Part shown: piece by piece, positions 62,698-64,000 of the stretch
Layout: the number at the start of each line of letters is the position of its first letter
How positions within the stretch are numbered: position 1 is the stretch's first letter
Origin: an uncultured Pelagibacteraceae bacterium
Lineage (GTDB): Bacteria; Pseudomonadota; Alphaproteobacteria; Pelagibacterales; Pelagibacteraceae
Direction of reading: 5' to 3'
DNA: 64,000 nucleotides
Assembly: GCA_902628965.1 (NCBI GenBank)
Contig: CACOPB010000002.1
Span: 186,001-250,000 of the forward strand
Program-made: the position numbers and the translations under genes
The notes under the pieces: model-generated
The model's input: only the letters and a program-made list of their open reading frames with translations
Databases searched by the model: none
What the model was told of the DNA's origin: nothing

Positions 62698-63852
62698 ATG
62701 ACGAAAAATAACCTAAAAGTAGTTAAATCTACTAAAGATCAAGAAATGGATGTTAAAGAGAAGAACAAGGCACTAGATGCTGCAATAGCACAAATTACAG
62801 ATAATTTTGGAAAAGGCTCTGTAATGAAGCTTGGTGAAAAGAGAGCGATGGACATTGAATCTGTTTCAACAGGTTCTTTAAGTCTTGATTTAGCTTTAGG
62901 TATAGGTGGATTACCAAAAGGAAGAATTATTGAAGTTTATGGACCAGAGTCATCTGGTAAAACAACTTTAGCATTACAAGTTGTTGCTGAAGCTCAAAAA
63001 TCTGGAGGCATTTGTGCATTCGTTGATGCAGAGCATGCATTAGACCCAGTTTATGCAAAAAAATTAGGAGTAAATACTGAAGAACTTTTAATTTCACAGC
63101 CAGATACTGGAGAACAAGCATTAGAAATTGCTGATACATTAGTAAAATCAGGCTCTATTTCAGTAATCGTTATCGACTCTGTTGCAGCTTTAACTCCAAA
63201 AGCTGAAATTGAAGGCGAGATGGGAGATCATCATGTTGGTCTTCAATCAAGATTAATGAGTCAGGCGTTAAGAAAATTAACTGGTTCAATATCAAACACA
63301 AATACAATGATGATTTTCATTAACCAAATTAGAATGAAAATTGGAGTTATGTTTGGAAGTCCAGAAACAACATCAGGTGGTAATGCACTTAAGTTTTACT
63401 CATCTGTAAGAATGGATATTAGAAGAATTGGTGCGATCAAAGATAAAGATGAAATTATTGGTAACTCTACAAGAGTGAAAGTAGTTAAGAATAAAGTAGC
63501 ACCACCATTTAAAGTTGTTGAATTTGACTTAATGTACGGAAGAGGAATTAGCAAGATGGGTGAACTAGTCGATCTTGGTTCTAAAGCAGATATAATTGAA
63601 AAATCAGGTGCTTGGTATGCTTATAAAGGAGAGAAGATTGGTCAAGGTAGAGAAAATGCTAAGACTTATCTAGCTCAAAATCCTAAAGTTGCTGCAGAAA
63701 TTGAAATGGCAATTAGAGAAAAAGCAGGTGTGATTTCAAAGAAAATAGAGGGAAATCCAATCGATCCTGAAAAATTGGAAAAAGAAAAGAAAGTAGCTGA
63801 AAAAGAAGAGGCTGATAAAGCAGAAGCTATTCCACCATCTAAAAAGAATTAA
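62698..63852 (+). CDS. recA: Recombinase RecA
   Basis: [42 protein letters not shown]. Confidence 0.99.
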   Translation: MTKNNLKVVKSTKDQEMDVKEKNKALDAAIAQITDNFGKGSVMKLGEKRAMDIESVSTGSLSLDLALGIGGLPKGRIIEVYGPESSGKTTLALQVVAEAQKSGGICAFVDAEHALDPVYAKKLGVNTEELLISQPDTGEQALEIADTLVKSGSISVIVIDSVAALTPKAEIEGEMGDHHVGLQSRLMSQALRKLTGSISNTNTMMIFINQIRMKIGVMFGSPETTSGGNALKFYSSVRMDIRRIGAIKDKDEIIGNSTRVKVVKNKVAPPFKVVEFDLMYGRGISKMGELVDLGSKADIIEKSGAWYAYKGEKIGQGRENAKTYLAQNPKVAAEIEMAIREKAGVISKKIEGNPIDPEKLEKEKKVAEKEEADKAEAIPPSKKN

Positions 63853-63871
63853 TAGGTCATCTTTATTAATA

Positions 63872-63899
63872 AAAGGCGCTTAAATTAAGCGCCTTTTTT
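63872..63899 (+). terminator. Rho-independent terminator after recA
   Basis: AAAGGCGCTTAAATTAAGCGCCTTTTTT. Confidence 0.92.
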
Positions 63900-63945
63900 C
63901 CCTTCGATATCTAGACATAGAATAAAAAAGCTGTATTTTAAAAAT

Positions 63946-64000
63946 ATGGCAGACAAAACGCTCAATGAAATAAGAAATACTTTCCTAAAGTATTTTGAAA
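63946..64000 (+). CDS. alaS: Alanyl-tRNA synthetase N-terminus (truncated by window)
   Basis: MADKTLNEIRNTFLKYFE; matches AlaRS start, immediately after recA. Confidence 0.8.
   Translation, partial: MADKTLNEIRNTFLKYFE

Noticed and set aside
1-64000. CRISPR arrays, IS elements, prophage
   Set aside because: No regularly spaced repeats, transposases, integrases or phage structural genes recognised

Overview
AT-rich, very compact window whose gene content and synteny match a SAR11 / Candidatus Pelagibacter-type alphaproteobacterium (organism is inferred, not searched). Left to right: carB (truncated at the window edge)-carA; yqeY, dnaG, rpoD; a tRNA-Val(GAC) with unusual D- and T-loops; a CAU tRNA; mlaC/mlaA-like genes; an ampD-like amidase; RNase P RNA; a rearranged division/cell-wall cluster (mraZ-ftsZ-rsmH-ftsL-ftsI-murEF fusion-mraY-murD-ftsW-murG-murC-murB-ddl-ftsQ-mini-ftsA-lpxC-bamD-ligA); pepP, uvrD, an AsmA-like gene, fumC, nadC/nadA; tRNA-Leu(GAG); ygfZ, pyrC, an SMR transporter, prpE; a blue-type proteorhodopsin followed by ferredoxin, reductase and GST genes; dksA with two tiny membrane ORFs; a 7-gene putative cell-surface operon (GT39, GT2, DUF1800, DUF1501, serine hydrolase, two lyase-like jelly-roll proteins); umuDC with a candidate LexA box; VOC, GFA, glycerate kinase, tolC, recA and the start of alaS. 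The strongest items for follow-up are the tRNA-Val with altered tertiary-contact positions, the FtsA-like protein lacking its ATPase subdomains next to a relocated ftsZ, a triple TGGG repeat (candidate MraZ operator) over the mraZ-ftsZ promoter, and the uncharacterised 49.4-57.5 kb operon.
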